From: Alphaproteobacteria bacterium
GTDB lineage: Bacteria; Pseudomonadota; Alphaproteobacteria; Rickettsiales; SXRF01
Direction of reading: 5' to 3'
DNA: 9,812 nt
NCBI GenBank assembly: GCA_020050695.1
Contig: JAGVKI010000219.1
Location: 1 to 9,812 of the forward strand
A program made the position numbers and the translations under genes. Under the pieces are notes generated by a model. That model worked only from the letters and a program-made list of their open reading frames with translations. It did no database searches and was not told the origin of the DNA. Below, one piece after another: positions 1-7,188 of the stretch (its first letter is position 1; each line of letters opens with the position of its first letter).

Positions 1-347
1 ATGATAACCGTTGCCTTGATGCCCAGCATCTGCGCAGCAAGCGCAACCGCCTGCGCATGATTACCGGAACTAAAGGCCACCACTTCAGCAGGAAGCTGGT
101 TTTTTTCTTTAAGTGCCAGAAGGGCGTTCAGCGCGCCACGAATTTTAAATGCGCCAATGCGCTGGAAGCCTTCGGCCTTGAACACCACTTCATGGCCAAG
201 CCAGTTATTGAGCAGGTTGCTGGCCACCAGCGGAGTGACGGGAATATGCGGGCGCAGCCGTTGCAGCGCTTCAATAACGCTTTCAGGCGGAAGCAGTGCG
301 ATACTGTCATTATGCTCATCAGGAGCGAGGGCAAGTGCGGTGGTCAC
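1..347 (-). CDS. PLP-dependent threonine/serine dehydratase, N-terminal fragment (cut by window edge)
   Basis: Only the first 115 codons are present; the gene continues past base 1. The protein belongs to the fold-type II PLP family of threonine dehydratases, serine dehydratases and serine racemases, which release ammonia from Thr or Ser to give a 2-oxo acid. The visible signature is KAEGFQRIGAFKIRGA, in which Lys68 should form the Schiff base with PLP, followed by SSGNHAQ (residues 93-99), the loop that cradles the cofactor phosphate. The IPVTPL segment near residue 38 is also typical. The start is taken as GTG at 347 because an in-frame TGA lies 33 bases upstream, no ATG or TTG lies between, and AGG sits 9 bases before the GTG. 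The C-terminal half is not visible, so biosynthetic IlvA (with ACT-like regulatory domain), catabolic TdcB and serine racemase cannot be separated. It lies 74 bases downstream of panB on the same strand. Confidence 0.85.
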   Translation of the reverse strand, partial: MTTALALAPDEHNDSIALLPPESVIEALQRLRPHIPVTPLVASNLLNNWLGHEVVFKAEGFQRIGAFKIRGALNALLALKEKNQLPAEVVAFSSGNHAQAVALAAQMLGIKATVI

Positions 348-378
348 GTCGGCAAGCCTTGTGGGGATAAGTGATAAT

Positions 379-410
379 CAGGGGCAAGCATATAGCACGC
401 CCCGCCCCTG
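379..410. repeat. Inverted repeat / hairpin between panB and the dehydratase gene
   Basis: CAGGGGC at 379-385 is an exact inverted repeat of GCCCCTG at 404-410, giving a 7-bp GC-rich stem with an 18-base loop. GGGGC at 381-385 can instead pair with GCCCC at 399-403, so two mutually exclusive stems exist. On the minus strand the hairpin starts 12 bases after the panB stop codon but is not followed by a T run. It is therefore not a standard intrinsic terminator; it could be a weak terminator, a processing site or a 3'-end stabiliser for panB mRNA. Confidence 0.5.
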
Positions 411-421
411 TAAAGGCCATT

Positions 422-1231
422 TTAAGGCGTTTTCTTCCTGTAGGGAAAGCAATACTCATCGCTTGGGAAGGTGCGGTTGCGTACTTCCTCGCCGTAGGTT
501 TTTACCGCCTGTTCAATAACCTGGCTGATATGGGCATAGGGCTTTACAAAACTTGGAATATAGCCGCCCATACCGAGCATGTCGTCAATAACCAGCACCT
601 GGCCATCGCAGGCAGGCGACGCTCCGATGCCAATGGTCGGGATGCGCAGCTTGGTGGTAATATCATGGGCAACGCTCTCTTTTACGCCTTCCATCACAAT
701 GGAAAACGCGCCTGCATCCTGAATCGCCTTGGCGTCACGCAGGATATTCTCGGCGTCTTCTTCATTGCGCCCCTGGTATTTATAACCGCCCATGGCATGC
801 ACGCGCTGCGGCATAAGGCCGACATGCCCCATCACAGGAATACCGCGCTCCACGAGGAAATTGACCGTATCGGACATTTCGATGCCGCCTTCAAGTTTTA
901 CCGCCTGGCAGCCCGTTTCATTAAGAATGCGCGCACTGGTGGCAAAGGCCTGCGCAGGGCTTTCCTGATAGCTGCCAAACGGCAGGTCGACTACAACTAA
1001 TGCATGCTTGGACTGGCTGGCAACGGCGCGGCCATGGCGCGCCATCATATCCACGCTGACGCCCAGCGTGCTTTCCATACCGTACACCACCATGCCCAGC
1101 GAATCGCCCACCAGCAATATATCCACCATGGGATCGAGGATACGCGCCATAGGCGCTGTATACGCCGTCAGCACCACCATGGGAGTGCCGCCTTTGCGTG
1201 CTAGAATGTCAGGAACCGTCAGGCGCTTCAT
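422..1231 (-). CDS. panB: 3-methyl-2-oxobutanoate hydroxymethyltransferase (ketopantoate hydroxymethyltransferase)
   Basis: This cytoplasmic enzyme transfers a hydroxymethyl group from 5,10-methylenetetrahydrofolate to 2-oxoisovalerate, making ketopantoate, the first committed step toward pantothenate and coenzyme A. Its 269 residues match the usual family length. Visible motifs include VGDSLGMV (Asp43), VDLPFGSY (Asp82) and VKLEGG (Lys112, Glu114); the two Asp and Glu114 are the expected magnesium and substrate ligands. They also include GHVGLMPQ (135-142), Glu181 in VMEGV as the expected catalytic base, and [14 protein letters not shown] (201-214). The chosen ATG matches the usual N-terminus (MKRLTVPDI), with GGA 8 bases upstream as a modest ribosome binding site. 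The histidine kinase gene ends 39 bases upstream and the dehydratase starts 74 bases downstream, so co-transcription is likely. No panC is in the window. Confidence 0.96.
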   Translation of the reverse strand: MKRLTVPDILARKGGTPMVVLTAYTAPMARILDPMVDILLVGDSLGMVVYGMESTLGVSVDMMARHGRAVASQSKHALVVVDLPFGSYQESPAQAFATSARILNETGCQAVKLEGGIEMSDTVNFLVERGIPVMGHVGLMPQRVHAMGGYKYQGRNEEDAENILRDAKAIQDAGAFSIVMEGVKESVAHDITTKLRIPTIGIGASPACDGQVLVIDDMLGMGGYIPSFVKPYAHISQVIEQAVKTYGEEVRNRTFPSDEYCFPYRKKTP

Positions 1232-1270
1232 AGCTATCGTCCGGATTGGTTAGACTTTATAAAGATGGGC

Positions 1271-2737
1271 TTAAGACGCCTGCTTAATGATAACCCCATG
1301 ACGGGGTTTCAGTTCGCGTGGGACAGTGATGGTAATTTTTGTACCTTTACCAACTTCGCTTACAATGATGAATTTGCCGCCCATTAATTCAACAAATTTC
1401 TTGGTAAGCGGTAGCCCGAGGCCTGTGCCTTCATATCGGCGCTGCAGGGAATTGTCAACCTGGCCAAAGGCGCTCATGGCGCGTGAAATGTCTTTAGGCG
1501 CAATGCCAATGCCCGAATCCTGCACTTCAAATGAGAAGGTATCATCAGTGATATTCATCCACGCCGTTACCATGACGGTGCCGCCCGCCGGAGTGAATTT
1601 CACGGCGTTGGATAACAGGTTGAGCAATATCTGTTTGAATTTTTTGCCGTCATTGACCAGCACAAAAGGCTCTTTGGGCATGGAATCGACCAGGCGTACA
1701 TTGCCTGCTTCAGCGCGTGGCTCCACCAGCCTCAGGCAGCTTTGCACCAGCTTGTTGGCATTGATCTCGGACACTTCCATTTCCAGCTTGCCCGCTTCCG
1801 CCTTTGAGTAATCGAGAATGTCATTGATCAGGCTGAGCAGATGCACACCGGCTGTATTAATGTCGGTAATATAGCGCGTGTAGGTTTCGTTTTGCATCGG
1901 AATGATGATTTCGGTCTTAATGATGTCGGAAAAGCCGATGATGGCATTGAGCGGCGTGCGCAGTTCATGGCTGATATTGGCAAGGAACTGTGATTTTTCC
2001 TGGTTCTCTGCCTGCGCAGCAGCGGCGGCGGCGGTCAGTTCCAGATTCACCTCATGCTGTTTGGCGATAATCGTTTCGGCTTTTTTGCCCGCCACAATCA
2101 GCACCAGCAGCAACAGGCAGAACAGGCCGACGATGCCGCCCATCACCGTATAGCTAAACTCTTCCAGTTCGCTCCAGGATTTGCTGACATCGTTGATTAC
2201 TTCCATGATGCCCTCAGGGCTGGTCATACCCGGGCCCATGATGGGTACAACCGTCTGCACCAGGGTTGCGTTCTGGCCGTCCTGCAATGCTATTTCATGC
2301 AGCATAGTGCTGGCAGGCGTAGTTTTCTTCAGGTTGGCGGCAGCAAAATTGGGATTGGGTGAGGATATCTTGTCAGGCAGCTTTTTATCGCTGCGGATAT
2401 TGGCCGACATAAGCAATGTGCCTTTGGCCGTGTAGATATTGACGCGGGTCAGCGGCACCTGGTTAAAAAACTTCACCGTGTCCCTTGCCAGGTCCATCAT
2501 CTGTGCATTGCTGCGAAGCGCCGCCATATCGCCGCTTGCCACCAGCGGTACGACAATAGAACTGTAATTGTTCCAGACATTGTTGATATAACCCTGCACC
2601 ACACTGGTGCTGGTACGCTGTGCAAGAACGGTCATCCTGTCTTCGGCAAGGCTTTTAAAATAGAAGCCCCCGGCAATAACGCATGAGATAACAATCAGCA
2701 GGCTAGTAATTGCAAACAGCCGTAAATAGGCAAACAT
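1271..2737 (-). CDS. Membrane-bound sensor histidine kinase, PleC/DivJ-like, without a receiver domain
   Basis: A 488-residue inner-membrane sensor kinase. Order of parts: short cytoplasmic N-terminus; membrane segment at about 7-27; periplasmic sensor region at about 30-195, in which VNIYTAKGTLLMS resembles a Cache-type domain (inference only); second membrane segment at about 197-217; an Ala-rich linker, probably coiled coil (about 222-248); a HisKA domain with FLANISHELRTPLNA, phospho-acceptor His257; then a HATPase_c domain with the N box (NLLSNAVKF, 373-381), the G1 box DSGIGI (407-412), FGQVD in the ATP lid, and GTGLGL (437-442). The H box resembles alphaproteobacterial PleC and DivJ, but no PAS domain is seen. 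The reading frame stays open upstream to an ATG at 2863. I chose 2737 because AGGA stands 7 bases before it and the protein then starts directly ahead of the first membrane segment. No response regulator gene is visible, so partner and signal are unknown. Confidence 0.9.
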   Translation of the reverse strand: MFAYLRLFAITSLLIVISCVIAGGFYFKSLAEDRMTVLAQRTSTSVVQGYINNVWNNYSSIVVPLVASGDMAALRSNAQMMDLARDTVKFFNQVPLTRVNIYTAKGTLLMSANIRSDKKLPDKISSPNPNFAAANLKKTTPASTMLHEIALQDGQNATLVQTVVPIMGPGMTSPEGIMEVINDVSKSWSELEEFSYTVMGGIVGLFCLLLLVLIVAGKKAETIIAKQHEVNLELTAAAAAAQAENQEKSQFLANISHELRTPLNAIIGFSDIIKTEIIIPMQNETYTRYITDINTAGVHLLSLINDILDYSKAEAGKLEMEVSEINANKLVQSCLRLVEPRAEAGNVRLVDSMPKEPFVLVNDGKKFKQILLNLLSNAVKFTPAGGTVMVTAWMNITDDTFSFEVQDSGIGIAPKDISRAMSAFGQVDNSLQRRYEGTGLGLPLTKKFVELMGGKFIIVSEVGKGTKITITVPRELKPRHGVIIKQAS

Positions 2738-2763
2738 AAATGATTCCTGATGGGATTTTTCTA

Positions 2764-2769
2764 AGTATA
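2764..2769 (-). promoter_or_regulatory. Candidate -10 element for the histidine kinase gene
   Basis: Read on the minus strand, TATACT lies 26 bases before the chosen ATG at 2737. That would give a leader of about 20 bases containing the AGGA ribosome binding site. No good -35 hexamer stands 16-18 bases upstream, so the promoter is weak, activator-dependent or wrongly placed. If correct, it excludes the longer start at 2863. Confidence 0.3.
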
Positions 2770-2788
2770 CAGGCTGCATGATTAATAA

Positions 2789-2807
2789 ATGGTTTAAGTC
2801 ACACCAT
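2789..2807. repeat. Short inverted repeat upstream of the histidine kinase gene
   Basis: ATGGT (2789-2793) and ACCAT (2803-2807) form an inverted repeat with a 9-base spacer, next to the palindrome GTTAAC. It lies about 20 bases upstream of the candidate -10, where an operator or activator site could be. Arms of five bases may be chance. Confidence 0.25.
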
Positions 2808-2889
2808 GTTAACCAATGGAGTTTACTTGATAAATTAATAAAATCACCTTGACCTCCCCACATAGGCCTATTTCCTGCCGGATATTGTG

Positions 2890-2918
2890 TTGACAGGCCC
2901 GATACTGCTAGCTATAAG
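2890..2918 (+). promoter_or_regulatory. Sigma70-type promoter of the rpmH operon
   Basis: A perfect -35 hexamer TTGACA (2890-2895) is followed after exactly 17 bases by TATAAG (2913-2918), one mismatch from the -10 consensus. Transcription should start near 2925, leaving a leader of about 54 bases before rpmH. It is the strongest promoter match I saw in the window, as expected for a ribosomal protein operon. It points away from the divergent kinase gene. Confidence 0.85.
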
Positions 2919-2934
2919 TACCGTCCTTTTTACA

Positions 2935-2956
2935 ACGATTAACACACGATTTGTGT
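2935..2956 (+). repeat. Repeat and small hairpin in the rpmH leader
   Basis: ACGATT occurs at 2935-2940 and again at 2946-2951, exactly 11 bases apart. Overlapping this, ACACA (2942-2946) and TGTGT (2952-2956) can form a 5-bp hairpin in the untranslated leader. No known leader motif is recognised. It could be a protein-binding or mRNA-stability element, or chance. Confidence 0.3.
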
Positions 2957-2978
2957 CTATTATTTCAGGACTTTTCCA

Positions 2979-3113
2979 ATGAAACGGACCTATCAGCCTA
3001 GCAAAATTGTTCGCAAGCGCCGCCACGGCTTCCGCGCTCGCATGGCCACTGTTGGCGGTCGCCGCGTGATCAACGCTCGCCGCGCCAAAGGCCGCAAGCG
3101 CCTGTCCGCCTAG
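2979..3113 (+). CDS. rpmH: 50S ribosomal protein L34
   Basis: This gene encodes the 44-residue L34, a small, extremely basic protein of the large ribosomal subunit that binds 23S rRNA. The sequence is almost entirely the family consensus: it starts MKRTYQPS, has the central block [13 protein letters not shown] and ends [11 protein letters not shown]. The start is firm because it gives the canonical N-terminus and AGGA lies 8 bases upstream. It is the first gene of the rpmH-rnpA-yidD-yidC-engB-argB run, with a strong promoter about 60 bases upstream. rnpA follows after 33 bases with no terminator between them. Confidence 0.99.
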   Translation: MKRTYQPSKIVRKRRHGFRARMATVGGRRVINARRAKGRKRLSA

Positions 3114-3140
3114 TTTTTAGGGCATGGCAGACGCATAGGT

Positions 3141-3159
3141 TCCCGTATGGATAACGGGA
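3141..3159 (+). promoter_or_regulatory. Hairpin presenting the rnpA start codon in its loop
   Basis: TCCCGT (3141-3146) and ACGGGA (3154-3159) are perfect 6-bp complements separated by seven bases, ATGGATA, whose first three bases are the rnpA start codon. The stem would put the initiation codon in the loop and pair the bases just upstream of it. AGG at 3136-3138 lies outside the stem. This could lower or gate RnpA translation relative to the abundant L34; that role is inferred. Confidence 0.45.
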
Positions 3160-3548
3160 CAACCTCCAAGCTTACAACCATCCAGCATAGAAGCGACTTC
3201 CTCCTTGCCGCTGCAAAGGGGAAGAGATTTATTGCGGGAACTTTTATATTACAGATGCTTGGACGCCAGGAACCCCACCCGTCCGGCACCCAGGCGCCAC
3301 GCGTGGGCTATACGGTTACCCGCAAGATAGGCAATGCCGTCATCCGCAACCGCACCAAACGCCGCCTGCGCGAAGCCGTAAAAAAAGCTGCCACGCCCCA
3401 TATGCTTCCCGGCCATGATTACGTGATTATCTCCCGCCACAAGGCAATTGACTGCCCTTTTTCTGATCTGCTGCGCGATATGGAATTTGCATTTTCGCGA
3501 ATTCCCTATATTAAGAACACGCAACAGTCCAAACCCAAACAAACCTGA
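3147..3548 (+). CDS. rnpA: Ribonuclease P protein component
   Basis: RnpA is the basic protein cofactor of RNase P; it binds the catalytic RNA and helps it capture 5' leaders of precursor tRNAs. The 133 residues are slightly longer than the usual 110-125, with extra length in a KNTQQSKPKQT tail. The diagnostic RNR motif is clear at 61-77 (IGNAVIRNRTKRRLREA), preceded by RVGYTVTRK and followed by the family's DYVIISR strand (91-97). No other start is possible: no ATG, GTG or TTG lies between the in-frame rpmH stop and this ATG. AGG 8 bases upstream is a modest ribosome binding site. It sits between rpmH and yidD, its usual place. Confidence 0.97.
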   Translation: MDNGTTSKLTTIQHRSDFLLAAAKGKRFIAGTFILQMLGRQEPHPSGTQAPRVGYTVTRKIGNAVIRNRTKRRLREAVKKAATPHMLPGHDYVIISRHKAIDCPFSDLLRDMEFAFSRIPYIKNTQQSKPKQT

Positions 3549-3560
3549 AGCAGCCACGTC

Positions 3561-3836
3561 ATGTTTAGCGCTCATTCCCGGGGTCATTTATTGGCCATAT
3601 TGCCTATACGTTTGTACCAGTGGTGCATCTCGCCGCTGCTGGTGTCCCTTGGTTTCGGGCGCTGCCGTTTTGAGCCAAGCTGCTCGGCCTACGCGGCGCA
3701 AGCCATTTGCGACCACGGCGTAGCGCATGGAAGCCTGCTTACCGCCAAACGTATTATACGCTGCCATCCTTTCTGCGAAGCCGGCTACGATCCGGTGCCG
3801 CCTGTTCAACCATCATGCAATAGTCGAACGATTTAA
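3561..3836 (+). CDS. yidD: Membrane protein insertion efficiency factor YidD
   Basis: YidD is a small inner-membrane-associated protein, lying on the cytoplasmic face, that helps YidC-dependent insertion of membrane proteins. The 91-residue product has the family core: RLYQWCISPLL (17-27, amphipathic helix), CRFEPSCSAYA (35-45), then AKRIIRCHPFCEAGYDPVP (62-80). Cys35, Cys41, Cys68 and Cys72 lie in these conserved blocks. The start is the only ATG before the core; it stands 12 bases after the rnpA stop and has no convincing Shine-Dalgarno, so coupling to rnpA is likely. The stop TAA shares a base with the yidC start (TAATG). Confidence 0.95.
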   Translation: MFSAHSRGHLLAILPIRLYQWCISPLLVSLGFGRCRFEPSCSAYAAQAICDHGVAHGSLLTAKRIIRCHPFCEAGYDPVPPVQPSCNSRTI

Positions 3837-5641
3837 TGTCCATGTACCAGAATAATAAAGACGAACCTGATTATAAACGCCTGTTCCTGGCTATTTTCCT
3901 GGCAGCCATCGTGCTGTTTTCCTGGCAGGCAATGGTTGAATGGCCACGCCGTCAGGCCCTGGCGCAATACACCGTCGCCAAAGAAAAGAAGAAACAGGAA
4001 AGCTATCAGCAGCATGCAACCAAGCTTTCCGCGCAAACCGTAGAGCCGGAAGAAAACCCGAACCTGACGCGTGACCAGCGCCTGGCCGCCACGTCGCGCG
4101 TGACCATCAAAAGCGAAAAGCTTGATGGCTCCCTCTCGCTCAAAGGCGCACGCTTTGACGACATACGCCTGGTACAGTACCGCACCAGCATTGAAGCCGG
4201 CAGCCCGGAAGTCATCCTGTTTTCGCCTAATGGCGACGAACAGTCCTATTTCTCACAGATTGGCTGGGTAGCCGCCGATAACAAAACCCGCGTTCCCGAC
4301 AGCAACAGCATCTGGAAATCCGATAAAACCACGCTTGGCGCAGACGATACCGTTAAACTCTCCTGGGATAACGGCGAAGGCGTGACCTTCAAACTGGCCA
4401 TCACACTGGACAAGGACTACATGTTCCATGTCATCCAGCAGGTGGAAAATCACAGCGGCCATGAAGTGACCCTCTACCCTTATGCCTACATCAACCGCGC
4501 GTTCCATGAATCGCGTGCGCAAAATAACGCCATCCTGCATGAAGGGCCGCTTGGTGTAATGGAAGGCGTGCTGACCGAAGTGGCGTACAGCGACCTGCGC
4601 GAGAAAAAGAACATCACACATGAAGGCGTCAGCGGCTGGATCGGCATCACCGATAAATACTGGCTGACTGCCCTCATTCCTACCGATGAGCATTATAAAA
4701 TCACCTACAGCCATTACATTAAAAATGGCGTTGACCGTTACCAGACCGATTACCTCGGCAACAGCCAGACGGTAGCCAATAATGCCACCAGCAACTACAA
4801 CGTGCGCCTGTTTGCCGGTGCCAAGGAAGTAACGCTGCTTGACGAATATGCAGCTGGCAATGCGCAGCAGCATGAGCCGCCTATTCCATTCTTCGACCGC
4901 GCGGTGGATTTCGGTGCGCTGTATTTCATGACCAAGCCAATGTTCAAAATGCTGAACTATTTCTTCCTGGCTACGGGCAATTTCGGTAGCGCAATCCTGC
5001 TGCTGACTATCGTGGTGAAACTGCTGATGTATCCGCTGGCGAATAAGTCCTATAAAGCCACCTCGCAGATGCGTGAACTGCAACCGGAAATCGCCAAGCT
5101 GCGCGAACGCTATTTCGACGACCAGATCGCCATGAACAAGGAAATGATGGCACTGTACAAACGCGAGAAGGTTAACCCGGCGTCAGGCTGCCTGCCTGTG
5201 CTGATCCAGATGCCAGTGTTCTTTGCGCTCTATAAAGTGCTGTTCGTCACCATTGAAATGCGCCACGCGCAGTTCTTCGGATGGATACGCGACTTATCGG
5301 CTAAAGACCCGTCGAACGTATTTACCCTGTTTGGCTATGTGGACTGGGCTGCGCCTGATTGGCTGCATCTGGGCGTATTGCCGCTGCTGATGTGCATGAC
5401 CATGGTTATCCAGATGAGCCAGCAGCCTAAGCCCGCCGATCCTATGCAGGCTAAAATGATTTCGTACATGCCTTATTTCATGCTCATTGTATTTAACAGC
5501 ATGCCTGCCGGTCTGGTGCTCTACTGGACATGGAGCAACGTGATCTCCATCGGCCAGCAGCTGATCATTACGCGCCGCTACAAAGCGCATAAGGAAAAGC
5601 ATCACCACAAGAACGCGAAGAAGCATGGGGCGGCAGCCTAG
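3836..5641 (+). CDS. yidC: Membrane protein insertase YidC (Oxa1 family)
   Basis: YidC inserts and folds inner-membrane proteins, alone or with SecYEG. The 601-residue protein has the layout of diderm YidC: an N-terminal membrane anchor (about 15-34); a charged, Gln-rich linker; a large periplasmic beta-domain (about 85-345); and the conserved five-helix core with membrane segments near 357-377, 383-402, 451-473, 509-527 and 543-575. Core landmarks are TIVVKLLMYPL (391-401), the cytoplasmic helical hairpin MRELQPEIAKLRERY (412-426), KVNPASGCLPVLIQMPVFFALY (445-466) and MPAGLVLYW. The groove residue that is Arg366 in E. coli is Lys395 here, a common alphaproteobacterial variant. The C-terminal tail is very basic (KAHKEKHHHKNAKKH), suiting ribosome contact. 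The start overlaps the yidD stop by one base; a second ATG two codons later is an alternative. Confidence 0.98.
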   Translation: MSMYQNNKDEPDYKRLFLAIFLAAIVLFSWQAMVEWPRRQALAQYTVAKEKKKQESYQQHATKLSAQTVEPEENPNLTRDQRLAATSRVTIKSEKLDGSLSLKGARFDDIRLVQYRTSIEAGSPEVILFSPNGDEQSYFSQIGWVAADNKTRVPDSNSIWKSDKTTLGADDTVKLSWDNGEGVTFKLAITLDKDYMFHVIQQVENHSGHEVTLYPYAYINRAFHESRAQNNAILHEGPLGVMEGVLTEVAYSDLREKKNITHEGVSGWIGITDKYWLTALIPTDEHYKITYSHYIKNGVDRYQTDYLGNSQTVANNATSNYNVRLFAGAKEVTLLDEYAAGNAQQHEPPIPFFDRAVDFGALYFMTKPMFKMLNYFFLATGNFGSAILLLTIVVKLLMYPLANKSYKATSQMRELQPEIAKLRERYFDDQIAMNKEMMALYKREKVNPASGCLPVLIQMPVFFALYKVLFVTIEMRHAQFFGWIRDLSAKDPSNVFTLFGYVDWAAPDWLHLGVLPLLMCMTMVIQMSQQPKPADPMQAKMISYMPYFMLIVFNSMPAGLVLYWTWSNVISIGQQLIITRRYKAHKEKHHHKNAKKHGAAA

Positions 5642-6268
5642 ATGGATAATGGCTCCGCAAACCTAGGGCTGAATTTCTTCCGCAGTCCGTGTGAGTTTAT
5701 CGCCGGGGCAGCCACCGTTGACTCCCTGCCGCCGATCAGCCTGCCGGAAATCGCCTTCATTGGCCGCTCCAACGTAGGTAAATCCAGCCTGGTCAACGCA
5801 CTGGTCGGACAGAAATCGCTGGCACGCACTTCGCAAAACCCAGGCGCAACGCAGCAGCTGAATTTCTTTTCCATCGGCGAACGCCTGATGTTTGTGGATA
5901 TGCCGGGCTATGGCTACGCTAAAGTCTCCAAGACGCAAAAAGGCATATGGGACCATCTGATCCGCTTTTACCTGGCGGGCCGCACCACCCTGCAGCGCAC
6001 CTTTGTACTGGTTGATGCAAGGCGCGGGCTCATGGAAACCGACATCGCCTTCATGGACATGCTCGATGAGACCGCTGTCAATTACCAGATCGTCCTGACC
6101 AAGGCGGATAACGTGTCGCAGAAGGATATAAGCGCTGTATTGCAAAGCACAAAGGACGCGCTAAAATCCCACGCAGCTGCACACCCTGTACTGCTGGTCA
6201 CCAGCTCCGAAACCAGGCTGGGTATCGATACGCTGCAAGAAGAAATATTACCCTTTGTACTTAAGTGA
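5642..6268 (+). CDS. engB: Ribosome biogenesis GTP-binding protein EngB/YsxC (YihA)
   Basis: This small cytoplasmic GTPase of the TrmE-Era-EngA-EngB family is needed for late assembly of the 50S subunit. The 208 residues carry all GTPase motifs: G1 GRSNVGKSS (41-49), the G2 threonine in PGATQ (Thr70), G3 DMPGYG (86-91), G4 TKAD (153-156) and G5 TSSE (187-190). FFRSPCEFI near residue 12 is the usual EngB N-terminal signature. The ATG begins on the base after the yidC stop (TAGATG), so translation is probably coupled. The gene ends 7 bases before argB. Placement between yidC and argB is the common alphaproteobacterial order. Confidence 0.97.
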   Translation: MDNGSANLGLNFFRSPCEFIAGAATVDSLPPISLPEIAFIGRSNVGKSSLVNALVGQKSLARTSQNPGATQQLNFFSIGERLMFVDMPGYGYAKVSKTQKGIWDHLIRFYLAGRTTLQRTFVLVDARRGLMETDIAFMDMLDETAVNYQIVLTKADNVSQKDISAVLQSTKDALKSHAAAHPVLLVTSSETRLGIDTLQEEILPFVLK

Positions 6269-6275
6269 GACGCAG

Positions 6276-7187
6276 ATGAAAACCAAAGAACTCAAAACCC
6301 CGGATGCCTGGCTGAAAACCGCAGCGACACTGTCGGAAGCGCTTCCTTACATGCGCCAGTTCGCGGACGAAACCTTTGTCATCAAATATGGCGGCCACGC
6401 CATGGGTGACGGCACATTGTCGCGCCAGTTCGCAGAAGACATCGTGCTGCTCAAGCAGGTTGGCATCAACCCGGTGGTAGTCCATGGCGGCGGCCCGCAG
6501 ATTGGTAAAATGCTCGAGCGCCTGAAAATCCAGAGTTCGTTTATCGACGGCCTGCGCGTGACCGATTCGGCTACCGTGGAAATCGTGGAAATGGTGCTCT
6601 CGGGCTCCATCAACAAAGCAATCGTATCGGAAATCAATGCCGCTGGCGGCGTTGCCATCGGCATTTCCGGCAAGGACGGCCAGTTGATCGAAGCACGCAA
6701 ACTGCGCCGCACCACCGCTGACCCGGATTCCAACATTGAAAAAATCCTCGACCTTGGTTTTGTCGGAGAGCCGGTAAGCATCAACCCCGTTATCCTTCAG
6801 GAATTTGCTGAATCCAATATCATTCCGGTCATTGCACCGATTGGTTTTGGCCCTAATGGCGAAACCTTCAACATCAATGCCGATACGGCTGCTGGCGCTA
6901 TCGCCGCGGCCCTTGGCGCAGCCAAGCTGATTATCCTGACCGACGTGTCGGGCGTACTCAATAAGAGCGGTGAACTGATCAGCGAACTGACCATTTCCGA
7001 AGCGAAAAAGCTGATGAAGGATAAAACCATCTCCGGCGGCATGATTCCTAAAATCGAAACCTGCATGCATGCGCTCGAAAACGATGTAGAGGCCGCCCAT
7101 ATTCTTGATGGACGCCTGGCGCATGTGATCCTTCTTGAGACCTTCACCAAATACGGTGCGGGCACAATGATTTATTCAGGCAATTAA
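6276..7187 (+). CDS. argB: Acetylglutamate kinase
   Basis: ArgB phosphorylates N-acetyl-L-glutamate with ATP, the second step of arginine synthesis. The 303-residue product shows the amino-acid kinase fold: KYGGHAMGD (37-45; Lys37 phosphate-binding), VVHGGGPQIGKML (68-80), GISGKDG (129-135), NADTAAGAIAAALGAAKLI (201-219, substrate and ATP contacts), LTDVSGVL (221-228) and GGMIPK (254-259, Lys259 near the transferred phosphate). About 30 residues precede the first strand, as in the hexameric arginine-inhibited kinases, and the C-terminal ETFTKYGAGTMI resembles their arginine-site signature; feedback inhibition is therefore likely but inferred. I chose the ATG 7 bases after the engB stop. An in-frame TTG at 6255 would add seven residues and overlap engB. 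Its stop is one base from the opposing tadG-like stop. Confidence 0.97.
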   Translation: MKTKELKTPDAWLKTAATLSEALPYMRQFADETFVIKYGGHAMGDGTLSRQFAEDIVLLKQVGINPVVVHGGGPQIGKMLERLKIQSSFIDGLRVTDSATVEIVEMVLSGSINKAIVSEINAAGGVAIGISGKDGQLIEARKLRRTTADPDSNIEKILDLGFVGEPVSINPVILQEFAESNIIPVIAPIGFGPNGETFNINADTAAGAIAAALGAAKLIILTDVSGVLNKSGELISELTISEAKKLMKDKTISGGMIPKIETCMHALENDVEAAHILDGRLAHVILLETFTKYGAGTMIYSGN

Positions 7188-7188
7188 G

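Noticed and set aside
371..1000. A 209-codon plus-strand open frame across panB
   Set aside because: It is antisense to panB, whose catalytic residues are all present, and the translation has no recognisable motif.
2738..2863. A 42-residue N-terminal extension of the histidine kinase
   Set aside because: The shorter start at 2737 has AGGA at good spacing and begins just before the first membrane segment, and a -10-like site lies inside the extension.
2864..2978. Replication origin with DnaA boxes upstream of rpmH
   Set aside because: In some bacteria oriC lies near rpmH, but no match to TTATNCACA and no dnaA or dnaN gene was seen here.
2999..3110. Repeated GC-rich CGCCGC-type words suggesting a repeat element
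   Set aside because: They are explained by consecutive Arg, Ala and Lys codons of ribosomal protein L34.
4253..5083. A 276-codon open frame on the minus strand inside yidC
   Set aside because: It is entirely antisense to a conserved YidC core and periplasmic domain, its translation shows no family motif, and its His/Phe/Gly-rich composition is what the reverse of a coding frame gives.
6255..6275. TTG start for argB overlapping engB
   Set aside because: The ATG at 6276 follows the engB stop by 7 bases and gives the normal N-terminus; the TTG adds only seven residues.
6261..7124. A 287-codon open frame on the minus strand inside argB
   Set aside because: It is antisense to the well-conserved acetylglutamate kinase, has no recognisable domain and has no separate promoter or ribosome binding site.
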